DNA from: Bacillus sp. FJAT-50079
Lineage (GTDB): Bacteria; Bacillota; Bacilli; Bacillales; Bacillaceae_C
Direction: 5' to 3'
Assembly (NCBI RefSeq): GCF_018343515.1
Contig: NZ_JAGYPD010000003.1
Coordinates: forward strand, 202,116-266,115
Length of the DNA stretch: 64,000 nucleotides
Shown here: positions 9,671 to 18,269 of the stretch, one piece after another
Layout of the letters: every line of letters starts with the position of its first letter
Position numbering within the stretch: position 1 is the first letter of the stretch
Position numbers and translations under genes: made by a program
The notes under the pieces: generated by a model
Told to the model about the DNA's origin: nothing
Seen by the model: the letters and a program-made list of their open reading frames with translations, nothing else
Database searches by the model: none

Positions 9671-10429
9671 GTGTTACAGGCATTTTCATTGGAAGGAAAG
9701 GTAGCTGCGGTCACTGGTGCGACGAGGGGAATTGGCCGTTCGATCGCAATTGCATTAGCCGAAGCCGGTGCAGACATTGCTTTATTACAAAGGGATCAGG
9801 AGCGGCAAAATGTAAAGCAGGAAATCGAGAAACTGGGGAGAAGATGTGAAATCATCTTGTGTGATTTGGAAAATGAAACACAGGTAAAGGAAGCGATTCC
9901 TACAGTCGTTGCGAAGTTTGGAACAATCGATATATTAGTCAATAATGCTGGGATTCAGCGACGTTCACCTGCTGTCGACTTTTCAGAGGCAGATTGGGAT
10001 GAGGTGATAAATGTTAACTTGAAAACAGTCTGGCTTCTCTGTCAGCAGGCAGGAAAATTTATGGTGCCTAATAAAAAAGGAAAAATAATTAATTTAGCTT
10101 CTTTGCTTTCATATCAAGGAGGTTTTACTGTTCCGGCTTATGCGGCAGCAAAAGGGGGAGTGGCGCAATTAACAAAAGCACTTTCTAATGAATGGGCGCA
10201 GCATAACGTAAACGTAAATGCGATTGTTCCCGGCTATATTGCGACAGATATGAATGAAGCACTGATCAAAGATGAAACGAGAAATCGGCAAATACTTGAA
10301 AGGATTCCGGCAGGGAGATGGGGACAGGCAGATGACTTTAAGGGTGCAGTCGTTTACTTGGCATCGGATGCTTCAAATTATGTGAACGGACATTTACTTG
10401 CAGTAGATGGAGGGTGGCTAGGTAGATAA
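9671..10429 (+). CDS. SDR oxidoreductase, KduD / gluconate 5-dehydrogenase type
   Basis: This 252-residue classical short-chain dehydrogenase carries TGATRGIG (NAD binding), NNAGIQRR and the YAAAK catalytic pair, plus the C-terminal NGHLLAVDGGWLGR typical of KduD and gluconate 5-dehydrogenases. Those enzymes interconvert 5-keto and hydroxyl forms of gluconate-type acids. The GTG at 9671 follows GAGGAG by seven bases and is preferred to the in-frame codon at 9656. It follows the zinc dehydrogenase by 15 bases, suggesting two consecutive oxidoreductions of one substrate (inference). Confidence 0.85.
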   Translation: MLQAFSLEGKVAAVTGATRGIGRSIAIALAEAGADIALLQRDQERQNVKQEIEKLGRRCEIILCDLENETQVKEAIPTVVAKFGTIDILVNNAGIQRRSPAVDFSEADWDEVINVNLKTVWLLCQQAGKFMVPNKKGKIINLASLLSYQGGFTVPAYAAAKGGVAQLTKALSNEWAQHNVNVNAIVPGYIATDMNEALIKDETRNRQILERIPAGRWGQADDFKGAVVYLASDASNYVNGHLLAVDGGWLGR

Positions 10430-10463
10430 GAAATGCAATCTTCATAATAGGGAGGAAGAATTA

Positions 10464-11294
10464 ATGGTGATTAAGTTCGGATGTCACGGGTATACATGGC
10501 AAATGTCTTATGAAACGCAATCGGATAATTTGCTGCATATTTTGGACGTAATTCAAAAAGGAGGGTTCAAAGGATTAGACACACAGGTCGTTATGTTGGG
10601 ATCGTTCTATCATGAGCCACTGAGGTTAAAAGAAGAGTTAGAAAAACGAGGGCTAGAGCTCGCAGCCCTAACATTGTCTCTGCATTGGCGTCATCCGATT
10701 GAAACAGAAGCAGAGCGTAATGACGCCGATTATTTCATTAATTATTTGAAACACTTTCCGAATGCTTTAATGAATATCGTTCCGCTGCCTGAAGATAACC
10801 GGGATTGTTTAGAGGAACGCCAACAAAATATTTTAAAATGTGTAAATGCTATCGGTCAAAGAGCATACGATCAAGGCGTTGTCGCATCCTTTCATCCGAA
10901 TTCATCACCAGGCTCAGTGTTTCAAAATGAAGAAGATTATCAAGTAATGTTTGCTGGTCTGGATACACGAGTGATTGGTTATACACCTGATGCGGGGCAT
11001 ATCGCTAAAGGCGGAATGGATGTGTATAAAATATTTGAGGAAAATCGGGCGCTTATTAAACACATTCATTTTAAAGATATGCTTCCTAACAAAGAATGGA
11101 CAGCAATGGGAAATGGAATGATTGATTTTCCAAAAATTGTTCAGATGCTTCATGAGACAGATTATGATGGCTGGATTATGGTGGAAGAAGAATCGGCCGA
11201 GGCGGTGAAGGACCCAGATGGTGCGATGGTTGAAAATAGTAAATATGTAGAAAAACAATTAAAGTCGATTTGCCATAATTCTATTCAATTATGA
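10464..11294 (+). CDS. Sugar phosphate isomerase/epimerase-like TIM barrel
   Basis: This 276-residue protein belongs to the xylose-isomerase-like AP endonuclease 2 superfamily. Candidate metal ligands occur in ASFHPNSSPGS, YTPDAGHIAKGG, IKHIHFKDM and a late VEEES. Members isomerise or epimerise free sugars, keto-acids or inosose derivatives. The substrate is not evident; its place between an SDR and a 2-hydroxyacid dehydrogenase suggests it rearranges a keto-sugar or keto-acid. A GGGAGGAAG site precedes the ATG. Confidence 0.8.
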   Translation: MVIKFGCHGYTWQMSYETQSDNLLHILDVIQKGGFKGLDTQVVMLGSFYHEPLRLKEELEKRGLELAALTLSLHWRHPIETEAERNDADYFINYLKHFPNALMNIVPLPEDNRDCLEERQQNILKCVNAIGQRAYDQGVVASFHPNSSPGSVFQNEEDYQVMFAGLDTRVIGYTPDAGHIAKGGMDVYKIFEENRALIKHIHFKDMLPNKEWTAMGNGMIDFPKIVQMLHETDYDGWIMVEEESAEAVKDPDGAMVENSKYVEKQLKSICHNSIQL

Positions 11295-11326
11295 GGAAAA
11301 ATATTGTCCATAGGAGGGAGAAGACG

Positions 11327-12316
11327 ATGAAAAAATATAAAGTTGTAATAACTGGGAAAACGTGGCCGAAAGCATATGAAAAATTACTTGAAGAGTGTGA
11401 AGTGAAGATTTGGGAAGGGCCGAATGTAATCCCCCGGGAACAATTACTTGAATGGGTTGCTGACGCTGAAGGTCTGCTAAGTATGGGGCATATTCAAGTG
11501 GATGAACAATTGTTAGAAGCAGCTCCAAAGCTGCGGGTAATTGCTCAATCTGGAGTAGGATATGACAATGTCGATGTAAAAGCTTGTACAAAAAAAGGCA
11601 TCCCATTTAGTAACACACCAGGCGTACTTGTGGAAGCGACAGCAGATTTAACGTTTGGCCTTCTTTTAACCGCAACTCGTCGTATCCATGAAGGCTGGGA
11701 GTTAGTAAAAACAAATCAATGGAAAGAAGTATATGGAATTGATTTATATGGAAAAACGCTTGGAATTGTTGGTCTCGGAGATATTGGAAGCGCTGTCTCG
11801 AGGAGGGCGAAGGCATGCGGGATGAACATTATTTACCATAACCGTTCGCGACGAGAAGGAGATGAACAATTAGGTGCTACATATGTTTCCTTTGATGAAT
11901 TATTAAAGCAATCCGATTGTATTGTCTGCCTTGTGCCTCTATCTAATCAAAGTAGGGGGATGTTTGGGAAGGAAGAGTTTAAGAAAATGAAATCAACGGC
12001 CTACTTCATAAATGCATCGCGTGGACCAAATGTTGATCAAGAGGCACTTTATGAAGCACTAAAAGCAGGTGAAATTGCTTATGCAGCTTTAGATGTAACC
12101 GATCCTGAACCGCTCCCAGGAGATCATCCTTTGATAAACTTGCCCAATATTCTGATTACACCGCATATCGGAAGTGCTACCTATGAGACGCGTGAGCGCA
12201 TGGCCCTATTAGCGGCTGAGAATTTGTTAGCAGGACTTTCTAGGCGAGAACTGCCAACTTGTGTCAACTCTGAGGTTAATTTTCGAAATAGTCAGGATCT
12301 AACGGGTGTAAACTAA
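11327..12316 (+). CDS. D-2-hydroxyacid dehydrogenase (glyoxylate/hydroxypyruvate reductase type)
   Basis: The 329-residue protein has the family's split catalytic domain and an NAD domain with GLGDIGSAV (about 151-159). The catalytic triad is visible as Arg in ASRGPNVD, Glu in DVTDPEPLPGDHP and His in TPHIGSAT. Such enzymes reduce 2-keto acids such as hydroxypyruvate, glyoxylate or 2-ketogluconate. The frame runs back to 11291, but TAGGAGGGAG at 11311-11320 sets the ATG at 11327. It may complete reduction of a keto-acid released by this operon (inference). Confidence 0.87.
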   Translation: MKKYKVVITGKTWPKAYEKLLEECEVKIWEGPNVIPREQLLEWVADAEGLLSMGHIQVDEQLLEAAPKLRVIAQSGVGYDNVDVKACTKKGIPFSNTPGVLVEATADLTFGLLLTATRRIHEGWELVKTNQWKEVYGIDLYGKTLGIVGLGDIGSAVSRRAKACGMNIIYHNRSRREGDEQLGATYVSFDELLKQSDCIVCLVPLSNQSRGMFGKEEFKKMKSTAYFINASRGPNVDQEALYEALKAGEIAYAALDVTDPEPLPGDHPLINLPNILITPHIGSATYETRERMALLAAENLLAGLSRRELPTCVNSEVNFRNSQDLTGVN

Positions 12317-12357
12317 TCGATTTTATTCAAATAACAATTTAAAAGGAGAGAGTAAAC

Positions 12358-12972
12358 ATGGAAATGCTTAACATTGATATTAATGTTCCACAAGAAATTA
12401 AGGATGGGGTCGTTACATCTTTGCCTCCAATCAATGATATTCAAAATCCAGAACTTCGTGAAAAGGTGATTGAAGCATGGGCATTGGCACTAGCATTAAA
12501 TGGATATGAGCGCATTGAGCAGATTCCTGGCTCTGGGATGCCTGGAGCACCAATAAAAGGGGATCAAACACGCCATATATTAGGAGTAACTTATATAGCG
12601 ATGGCAATGAAAGAGGCATTGGAAAAAGTATTTAATGAACCGCTTGGTGTTGATAGTGATATGCTTTTGGCCGCTGCCCTTTGTCATGATGTAGGCAAGC
12701 CGTATGAATACAACCCTGAGAATGTTGAAAGATGGAAGAACGATCCAAGAGTAAGTGGCAGTCCAGCTTTAAGGCATCCTACTTATGGTGCATATATCGC
12801 TATGGTTGTAGGGCTTCCGGAAGAAATCGTTCATGTTTGCGGCTATCATTCTCCAGAAGGTCGTTTTGTTCGACGCAGCTTAAGTGGCACTATTGTCCAT
12901 TATGCAGATGATTCCTTTTGGTTTATTTTAGAGAATGCCCTTAATTGGGATGGGCAAATACCTAGGTTGTAA
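12358..12972 (+). CDS. HD-domain phosphohydrolase-like protein
   Basis: This 204-residue soluble protein has an HD metal site: His73 in TRHILGVTY, the His-Asp pair 110-111 in CHDVGKPYE, and later histidines in RHPTYGAY and CGYHSPEGR. HD proteins hydrolyse phosphomonoesters, nucleotides or, rarely, other bonds with divalent metals. The role in a sugar-acid operon is unknown. Position between the dehydrogenases and the importer implies a metabolite or its phosphate as substrate rather than DNA or a signalling nucleotide (inference). Confidence 0.75.
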   Translation: MEMLNIDINVPQEIKDGVVTSLPPINDIQNPELREKVIEAWALALALNGYERIEQIPGSGMPGAPIKGDQTRHILGVTYIAMAMKEALEKVFNEPLGVDSDMLLAAALCHDVGKPYEYNPENVERWKNDPRVSGSPALRHPTYGAYIAMVVGLPEEIVHVCGYHSPEGRFVRRSLSGTIVHYADDSFWFILENALNWDGQIPRL

Positions 12973-13032
12973 AAAGCAATTAGCCTAAAATGATGTAATT
13001 TTTTTATCAAACATTTTCCGGAGGGATAAAAG

Positions 13033-14337
13033 ATGGCCAAAAAAATCATTGTATTGATCATTTCCTCATTACTTATATTCGCACTTGCTGCATGTGGAAG
13101 TGGAGGCAAGGAAGCGAACGGAGATAACAAAGGAAATGGTTCGGATGGAAGTCAGGTAGAATTGCGAATGGCTTGGTGGGGTGGGCAAGAACGAAATGAT
13201 ATGATCAATGAATTGCTTGATGCATTTGAGGAAGCTCACCCAAACATAATTGTTGCACGTGAGTTTGGAAACGAAACACAGTTTGTAGAAAAAGTGATCA
13301 CACAATCGGCGGGTGGGAATACACCTGATGTATTTCAGGCAAGCAGTTTCTATCTAGATGATTTTATTGAAAGAAAAATGTATAAGGAACTAGATGAGTT
13401 AGTTGCATCTGGAGATATTAATTTGGATGATTTTGAAGAGGTTGATGTTGAGGCTGGGAAGAAAAAAGGTCATCAATATTTGATCGCGTGGGGACATATT
13501 GTTACAGGTGTTTTTTATAACGCGGACTTATTTACAAAAGCAGGTGTAACATTTCCAGAAAACAACTGGTCGTGGGAAGAATATGAAAAAACAGCGTTAG
13601 AGATTCAAGAACATCTTGGTGATGACGCATGGGCAACAGAGGATGAAGGTGGCGCATATCGAGGTCTGGAGTTGTTTGCACTTCAAAGAGGAAAAAGCTT
13701 ATTTACAGAAGATGGGCTTGGGATTGATAAACAAGATTTAATTGATTGGTATACTCTTTGGGATAACTTGCGTAAAGCTGGAGCGATTCCACCAGCCGCA
13801 ATCCAAACAGAACAAGGTGGGAAATCTCAAGAACAGTCCTTATTGGCACAAGGAAAAGTATCGATGATTAGTACAAGCTCTAACCAATTAAAAACGTATC
13901 AAGGAAGCACTGAGAATGAACTAAATATTGTAAGCTATCCATGGATTGAAAATGCTCAAAAAGACGTACCATTAATCATTTCGGGAATTGGAATGTCTGC
14001 ACATACGAAGCATCCAAAGGAAGCAGCTACTTTAATTAATTGGCTCGTTAATGATCCGGGAGCAGCGGCCATATTTAAAGGAGAGCATGGCCAACCGCCT
14101 TCGAAGAAAATGCAAGAGGTTATTAAGGATGAGCTTTCCGAATCCCAACATAAAGAATATGAATATATAGATGAAATGCTGCCAATGCTCACTTCTTACC
14201 CGGTATTACCAACAGGTAGCACATCTGTTCAGAAACTTATAATGGCCGAAAACGAAGCGATTGCTTTTGGGCAAAAATCAATTGAAAAAGCTGTTGACGA
14301 TTTCTTTACTCAAGCAGAACAAATATTAAAAAGATAA
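13033..14337 (+). CDS. Sugar ABC transporter solute-binding lipoprotein
   Basis: This 434-residue family 1 (MalE/UgpB-type) binding protein has a lipoprotein signal with lipobox LAAC at about 17-20, a G/N/D-rich tether, then the binding fold starting VELRMAWWGGQERND. It captures a sugar outside the membrane for the two permeases that follow. No ATPase gene is present here, so a shared MsmX-type ATPase encoded elsewhere is probably used (inference, known for Bacillus sugar importers). Confidence 0.88.
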   Translation: MAKKIIVLIISSLLIFALAACGSGGKEANGDNKGNGSDGSQVELRMAWWGGQERNDMINELLDAFEEAHPNIIVAREFGNETQFVEKVITQSAGGNTPDVFQASSFYLDDFIERKMYKELDELVASGDINLDDFEEVDVEAGKKKGHQYLIAWGHIVTGVFYNADLFTKAGVTFPENNWSWEEYEKTALEIQEHLGDDAWATEDEGGAYRGLELFALQRGKSLFTEDGLGIDKQDLIDWYTLWDNLRKAGAIPPAAIQTEQGGKSQEQSLLAQGKVSMISTSSNQLKTYQGSTENELNIVSYPWIENAQKDVPLIISGIGMSAHTKHPKEAATLINWLVNDPGAAAIFKGEHGQPPSKKMQEVIKDELSESQHKEYEYIDEMLPMLTSYPVLPTGSTSVQKLIMAENEAIAFGQKSIEKAVDDFFTQAEQILKR

Positions 14338-14399
14338 AAAGAGATTAAGGGACTTGGACTTAATGTTCAAGTTCCTACTCTAATAGGAGGTTCGATCAT

Positions 14400-15359
14400 A
14401 TGCGGAAATCCGAAGCATTATATGGTAAGCAAAAAGTGATCGATGTAGGAAAAAGAGAAACGAAAATAAGGCAATCGCTTACGAGTAAATACCCATCTCT
14501 TACGGGATATTTATTTCTTGCACCATGGTTTATTGGGATTCTCGTTTTCAGTGCTGTACCAATGATCAGTTCGTTGTACTTGTCGTTTACAAATTATGGA
14601 TTTATAAATAAGCCCGATTGGGTAGGGTTGAATAATTATATTAATCTTTTTAAAAATGACCATCAATTTTTGCAAACGTTAAAAGTTACCTTTTTCTATG
14701 TATTTATGTCTGTGCCACTTCAGTTAACCTTTTCACTCTTCGTCGCGCTGCTCTTAAATAAAGGCATTCGCGGTCTTGGTATTTATCGGTCGGTCTATTA
14801 TATTCCGTCCCTTATTGGCGGCAGCGTTGCGATTGCGATTTTGTGGCAACAGGTTTTTGGCGATCAAGGAATCGTAAACCAATTTCTTGCCCTTTTCGGC
14901 TTCGATTTTCCGAGTTGGGTAGGTAGCCCTGAATATGCTGTTTATACGATTGTCTTTCTGAAAATTTGGCAATTTGGTGCACCTATGGTCATTTTTTTGG
15001 CGGGTCTAAAAAGTATTCCACGAGAGCTTTACGAGGCTTGTTCCATCGATGGTGCTGGAAGAGTAAGAAAGTTCTTTACTGTTACATTACCAATGTTATC
15101 TCCTATTATATTATTCAATACTGTTATGCAGATCATCGAAAGTTTTCAAGCATTTACTCCTGCTTATATTATTAGTGATGGAACGGGTGGACCAGTCAAT
15201 TCTTTATTGTTCTACACTTTATATATTTATCAAACGGCATTTGGTAATTTCCAAATGGGTTATGCGTCCGCAATGGCTTGGATTTTATTAGTGATTATTG
15301 CTATTTTCACGGGTCTTAGCTTCCTTATATCAAAAAAATGGGTTCATTACGGAGAATAG
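14400..15359 (+). CDS. Sugar ABC permease, MalF/UgpA type
   Basis: The 319-residue inner-membrane protein has six predicted membrane helices and the EAA loop (YEACSIDGAGRVRKFFTVTLPML, about 213-235) that docks the ATPase. A perfectly spaced AGGAGG precedes the ATG. It forms the channel with the next gene and is fed by the preceding lipoprotein. Confidence 0.9.
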   Translation: MRKSEALYGKQKVIDVGKRETKIRQSLTSKYPSLTGYLFLAPWFIGILVFSAVPMISSLYLSFTNYGFINKPDWVGLNNYINLFKNDHQFLQTLKVTFFYVFMSVPLQLTFSLFVALLLNKGIRGLGIYRSVYYIPSLIGGSVAIAILWQQVFGDQGIVNQFLALFGFDFPSWVGSPEYAVYTIVFLKIWQFGAPMVIFLAGLKSIPRELYEACSIDGAGRVRKFFTVTLPMLSPIILFNTVMQIIESFQAFTPAYIISDGTGGPVNSLLFYTLYIYQTAFGNFQMGYASAMAWILLVIIAIFTGLSFLISKKWVHYGE

Positions 15360-15372
15360 AGGTGAATCGCAC

Positions 15373-16209
15373 ATGTTATCACTAAACAGTAGAAAGTTTC
15401 TATTTCATTTTTTCATCATTGCTGGAGCCATTTTAATGTTGTATCCGGTTTTTTGGATGATTAGTAGTTCGTTTAAACCGACAGAGCTTATTTTTAAAGA
15501 GGCGGGGCTTTGGCCGAAGGATTTCACACTTGCTCATTATGTGAAAGGCTGGGCTGGTGTAGCTCGAACAACATTTACAACGTTCTATTTAAATACATTT
15601 ATTATGGTTGGATTAGCAATCATTGGAAATCTAATTTCATGTACATTGGTTGGATATGCGTTTGCTAGATTAGAATTTCGATTTAAGAAAACATTATTTG
15701 CATGTATGCTCTTGACGCTGATGATCCCACATCATGTCATTGTTATTCCTCAATATATTATTTTTAACGAACTGGAATGGATTGACACGTTATTACCGAT
15801 CGTCGTACCTAAGTTTTTTGCAGTTGATGCATTTTTCATCTTTTTGATCGTCCAGTTTATTCGAGCTTTGCCGAGGGATTTGGATGAAGCAGCAAGAGTG
15901 GATGGGTGTGGTCCTTTTCAAACATTTTGGCGAATTATTTTACCGCTTACACAACCGGCTCTTGTAACGGTAACATTATTTACTTTTATGTGGACGTGGA
16001 ATGATTTCTTTAGTCAATTATTGTATTTAAACAGTGCGAAAAATTTCACGGTTACTCTGGCTTTACGAATGTTTATTGATGCTGAAGGAGAATCTGGTCT
16101 AGGTTCACTATTTGCAATGTCTACGTTATCTATTATTCCTATTTTCCTTGTGTTTGTCTTTTTCCAAAAGTACTTAGTAGAAGGGATAGCGACTTCAGGA
16201 TTGAAATAG
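15373..16209 (+). CDS. Sugar ABC permease, MalG/UgpE type
   Basis: The 278-residue membrane protein has six helices and an EAA loop (DEAARVDGCGPFQTFWRIILPL). It ends with the typical EGIATSGLK tail of MalG-type permeases. The frame continues upstream to 15298 inside the previous gene, but AGAGGTGA sets the ATG at 15373, 14 bases past the MalF-type stop. Last intact gene of the GntR operon. Confidence 0.9.
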   Translation: MLSLNSRKFLFHFFIIAGAILMLYPVFWMISSSFKPTELIFKEAGLWPKDFTLAHYVKGWAGVARTTFTTFYLNTFIMVGLAIIGNLISCTLVGYAFARLEFRFKKTLFACMLLTLMIPHHVIVIPQYIIFNELEWIDTLLPIVVPKFFAVDAFFIFLIVQFIRALPRDLDEAARVDGCGPFQTFWRIILPLTQPALVTVTLFTFMWTWNDFFSQLLYLNSAKNFTVTLALRMFIDAEGESGLGSLFAMSTLSIIPIFLVFVFFQKYLVEGIATSGLK

Positions 16210-16229
16210 GTTAGAGGGAGAATAGATAA

Positions 16230-16592
16230 AAATGGCAGTGGAGCATCCGGGCATAAATCATATAAATGCGGATGATGTGTACTAGATGCAATCCGAAGAA
16301 GTGCATATTGGTGAAGCAATATTTTTAGAGGCTGGAGAGCAGCAAGTTAATCTTCTATATGGCAGATAACAATTGAGGTGCACTTGGACAAGGGTTCATC
16401 GATTTGGATACGATTTATTATGTCCTTATACGTTGGCTACAATCAAGATGGAAAGTTTGTTACGCCAGAGACATTGGGACCGGGTGGAGATCCATATCCA
16501 GCGATGAATGCTTTGCCAGATAGGGAAAAATGATTTAGTTTCCCAAACGGCGGCTTATGTTAGGGAGTGGGAAGAAGTAATTTTAGCATAAA
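16230..16592 (+). pseudogene. Decayed gene at the end of the GntR operon
   Basis: Short in-frame pieces separated by stops and at least one frameshift suggest a dead protein gene. A start AVEHPGINHINADDVY runs into TAG. Later come VHIGEAIFLEAGEQQVNLLYGR and VTPETLGPGGDPYPAMNALPD, then, one frame over, the plausible C-terminus DLVSQTAAYVREWEEVILA before TAA. I do not recognise the family. It probably was the enzyme that first acted on the imported sugar, lost in this strain (inference). Confidence 0.5.
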
Positions 16593-16623
16593 CGCCTACA
16601 CCATTTGCAATATATTAATAGGT

Positions 16624-17366
16624 AAGGGCTGTTCTAGAAGTCAAAGTTTATTAACTTCTAGAGCAGCCCCTTTTATGCTTAGGTTGTTGACCATTTCCTC
16701 TTGGTAGCATATTTACGTCATTATAGTAAATCGAACCTCGTCCGAATGCCCTTCATCGGCAAAAGATCCTCAATAAGGTAAATCGAACCTCGTCCGATTG
16801 CCCTTTATCGGATAAAGATCCTCAATAGGGTAAATCGACTCCCGCCCGAATGCCCTTCATCGGCAAAAGATCCTCAATAAGGTAAATCGAACCTCTCCCG
16901 ATTGCCCTTTATCGGATAAAGATCCTCAATAAGGTAAATCGAACCTCGTCCGAATGCCCTTTATCGGATAAAGATCCTCAATAAGGTAAATCGAACCTCG
17001 TCCGAATGCCCTTTATCGGATAAAGATCCTCAATAGGGTAAATCGAAGTCCGTCCGAATGCCCTTCATCGGCAAAAGATCCTTAATAGGGTAAATCGACT
17101 CCCGTCCGAATGCCCTTCATCAGCAAAAGATCCTCAATAAGGTAAATCGAACCTCTCCCGAATGCCCTTTATCGGATAAAGATCCTCAATAAGGTAAATC
17201 GAACCTCGTCCGAATGCCCTTTATCGGATAAAGATCCTTAATAAGGTAAATCGAACCTCTTCCGAATGCTCTTCATCGGCAAAAAATCCCAACTAAGGTA
17301 AATCGGGTGCCGATGTTTACCACAATTCCATTTTTCTTATATAATATTCTCTTTTAGACAGTCTTA
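16624..17366. repeat. Minisatellite element: eleven 52-bp units between inverted ends
   Basis: The left end AAGGGCTGTTCTAGAAGT forms a long stem with ACTTCTAGAGCAGCCCCTTTT and would act as a terminator. After a leader containing TATTTACGTCATTATAG come eleven contiguous 52-bp units starting at about 16725 with GGTAAATCGAACCTCGTCCG, then a last partial unit and the right end TTTTAGACAGTCTTA, roughly complementary to the left end. Units alternate between TTTATCGGATAAAGATCC and TTCATCGGCAAAAGATCC versions. The same plan recurs at 31961. No protein is encoded and there is no unique spacer between units. Confidence 0.85.
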
Positions 17367-17399
17367 CGCTAATTTATGTGCACTGAGCACTTGCATATT

Positions 17400-18269
17400 T
17401 CACGACAGCTTCAATTCCATCTGATCCTCAGCAATATAGAAACCTCTAGACTCAATCATATTTCTCACCCGATCATTCTCATGAATTGCTGGGTTTGAGT
17501 GATTAATATGAATGAAATAAATCTCTTTCTGTTCTGTTAAGTCTTGTAGTCTATCCATTGTTTCCGTCATATGCGGGTGGGGGATTTCCCGGAAATCTCG
17601 ACCTATATGTTCAAGCTCTTTCTCGGAATAAAATGTGCCATCGAGCAAGCAAATATCCACTTGAGAGCAAATGTCGTGCAGCTCGTGATCCCACTGATCC
17701 CAACGATCAATATCTGGAACGTATAGTAGCTTCTTTTTCGGTCCTTCGATTAAAAAAGCGAAGGTCTCGGAAAATTCATTTCGATGTGGAACTTCAATAA
17801 ATGTAACTCTCACCTGTGGATCAATTTGAACGGAATCTCCGTCTATCCTCTCTTGCACATCAATATTACGAAGTGCTGTTAATTGGCTCCATGGTGCTTG
17901 TTCCTCTAATAGCCGCTTCATTTTTTCACCTGCCAAAACAGGTACATCACTCGCTCCGACTGCTTCCCGACCTAAAAATAATAAGCCAGGATAATGGCCT
18001 AGATGCGCATGGGTTAAAAAGATGCTTTCCATTAATTTTGAATGCATTTCATATTTCATTTGTACTCTTGCCATCTGTTCTTTTAAATCAGGCGTTGCAT
18101 CAATCAAATGCCATGCTTTCTTTTCGGGCAGAATGATAGCTAGTGAGGCGGCTAAGCGCCGAAAACGAGAATCATTCAATGCCCGTGTACAATTTTCACA
18201 AAAACAATTAGGGTGCGGCACTCCGGCATCTTGTGCGGTTCCTAACACATTGATTATTACCTCACTCAT
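17400..18269 (-). CDS. PqqB-like metallo-beta-lactamase-fold hydrolase
   Basis: The 289-residue protein resembles PqqB-type members of the metallo-hydrolase superfamily. The N-terminus VLGTAQDAGVPHPNCFCENC has two possible metal-holding cysteines. THAHLGHYPGL is the HxHxxH site at about 86, and later histidines include EIPHPHMTET and HINHSNP. No pyrroloquinoline-quinone genes are nearby, so a PQQ role is unlikely; stand-alone relatives are poorly characterised hydrolases. Its ATG overlaps the stop of the antiporter gene upstream, so the two are translationally coupled. Confidence 0.8.
   Translation of the reverse strand: MSEVIINVLGTAQDAGVPHPNCFCENCTRALNDSRFRRLAASLAIILPEKKAWHLIDATPDLKEQMARVQMKYEMHSKLMESIFLTHAHLGHYPGLLFLGREAVGASDVPVLAGEKMKRLLEEQAPWSQLTALRNIDVQERIDGDSVQIDPQVRVTFIEVPHRNEFSETFAFLIEGPKKKLLYVPDIDRWDQWDHELHDICSQVDICLLDGTFYSEKELEHIGRDFREIPHPHMTETMDRLQDLTEQKEIYFIHINHSNPAIHENDRVRNMIESRGFYIAEDQMELKLS

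Noticed and set aside
16725-17300. Regular 52-bp repeats as a CRISPR array
   Set aside because: Units are contiguous and similar over their whole length, with no unique spacers and no cas genes; the second locus at 32100 is the same.
17400-18269. True PqqB in a PQQ biosynthesis pathway
   Set aside because: No pqqA, pqqC, pqqD or pqqE is present nearby; resemblance is at the fold and motif level.
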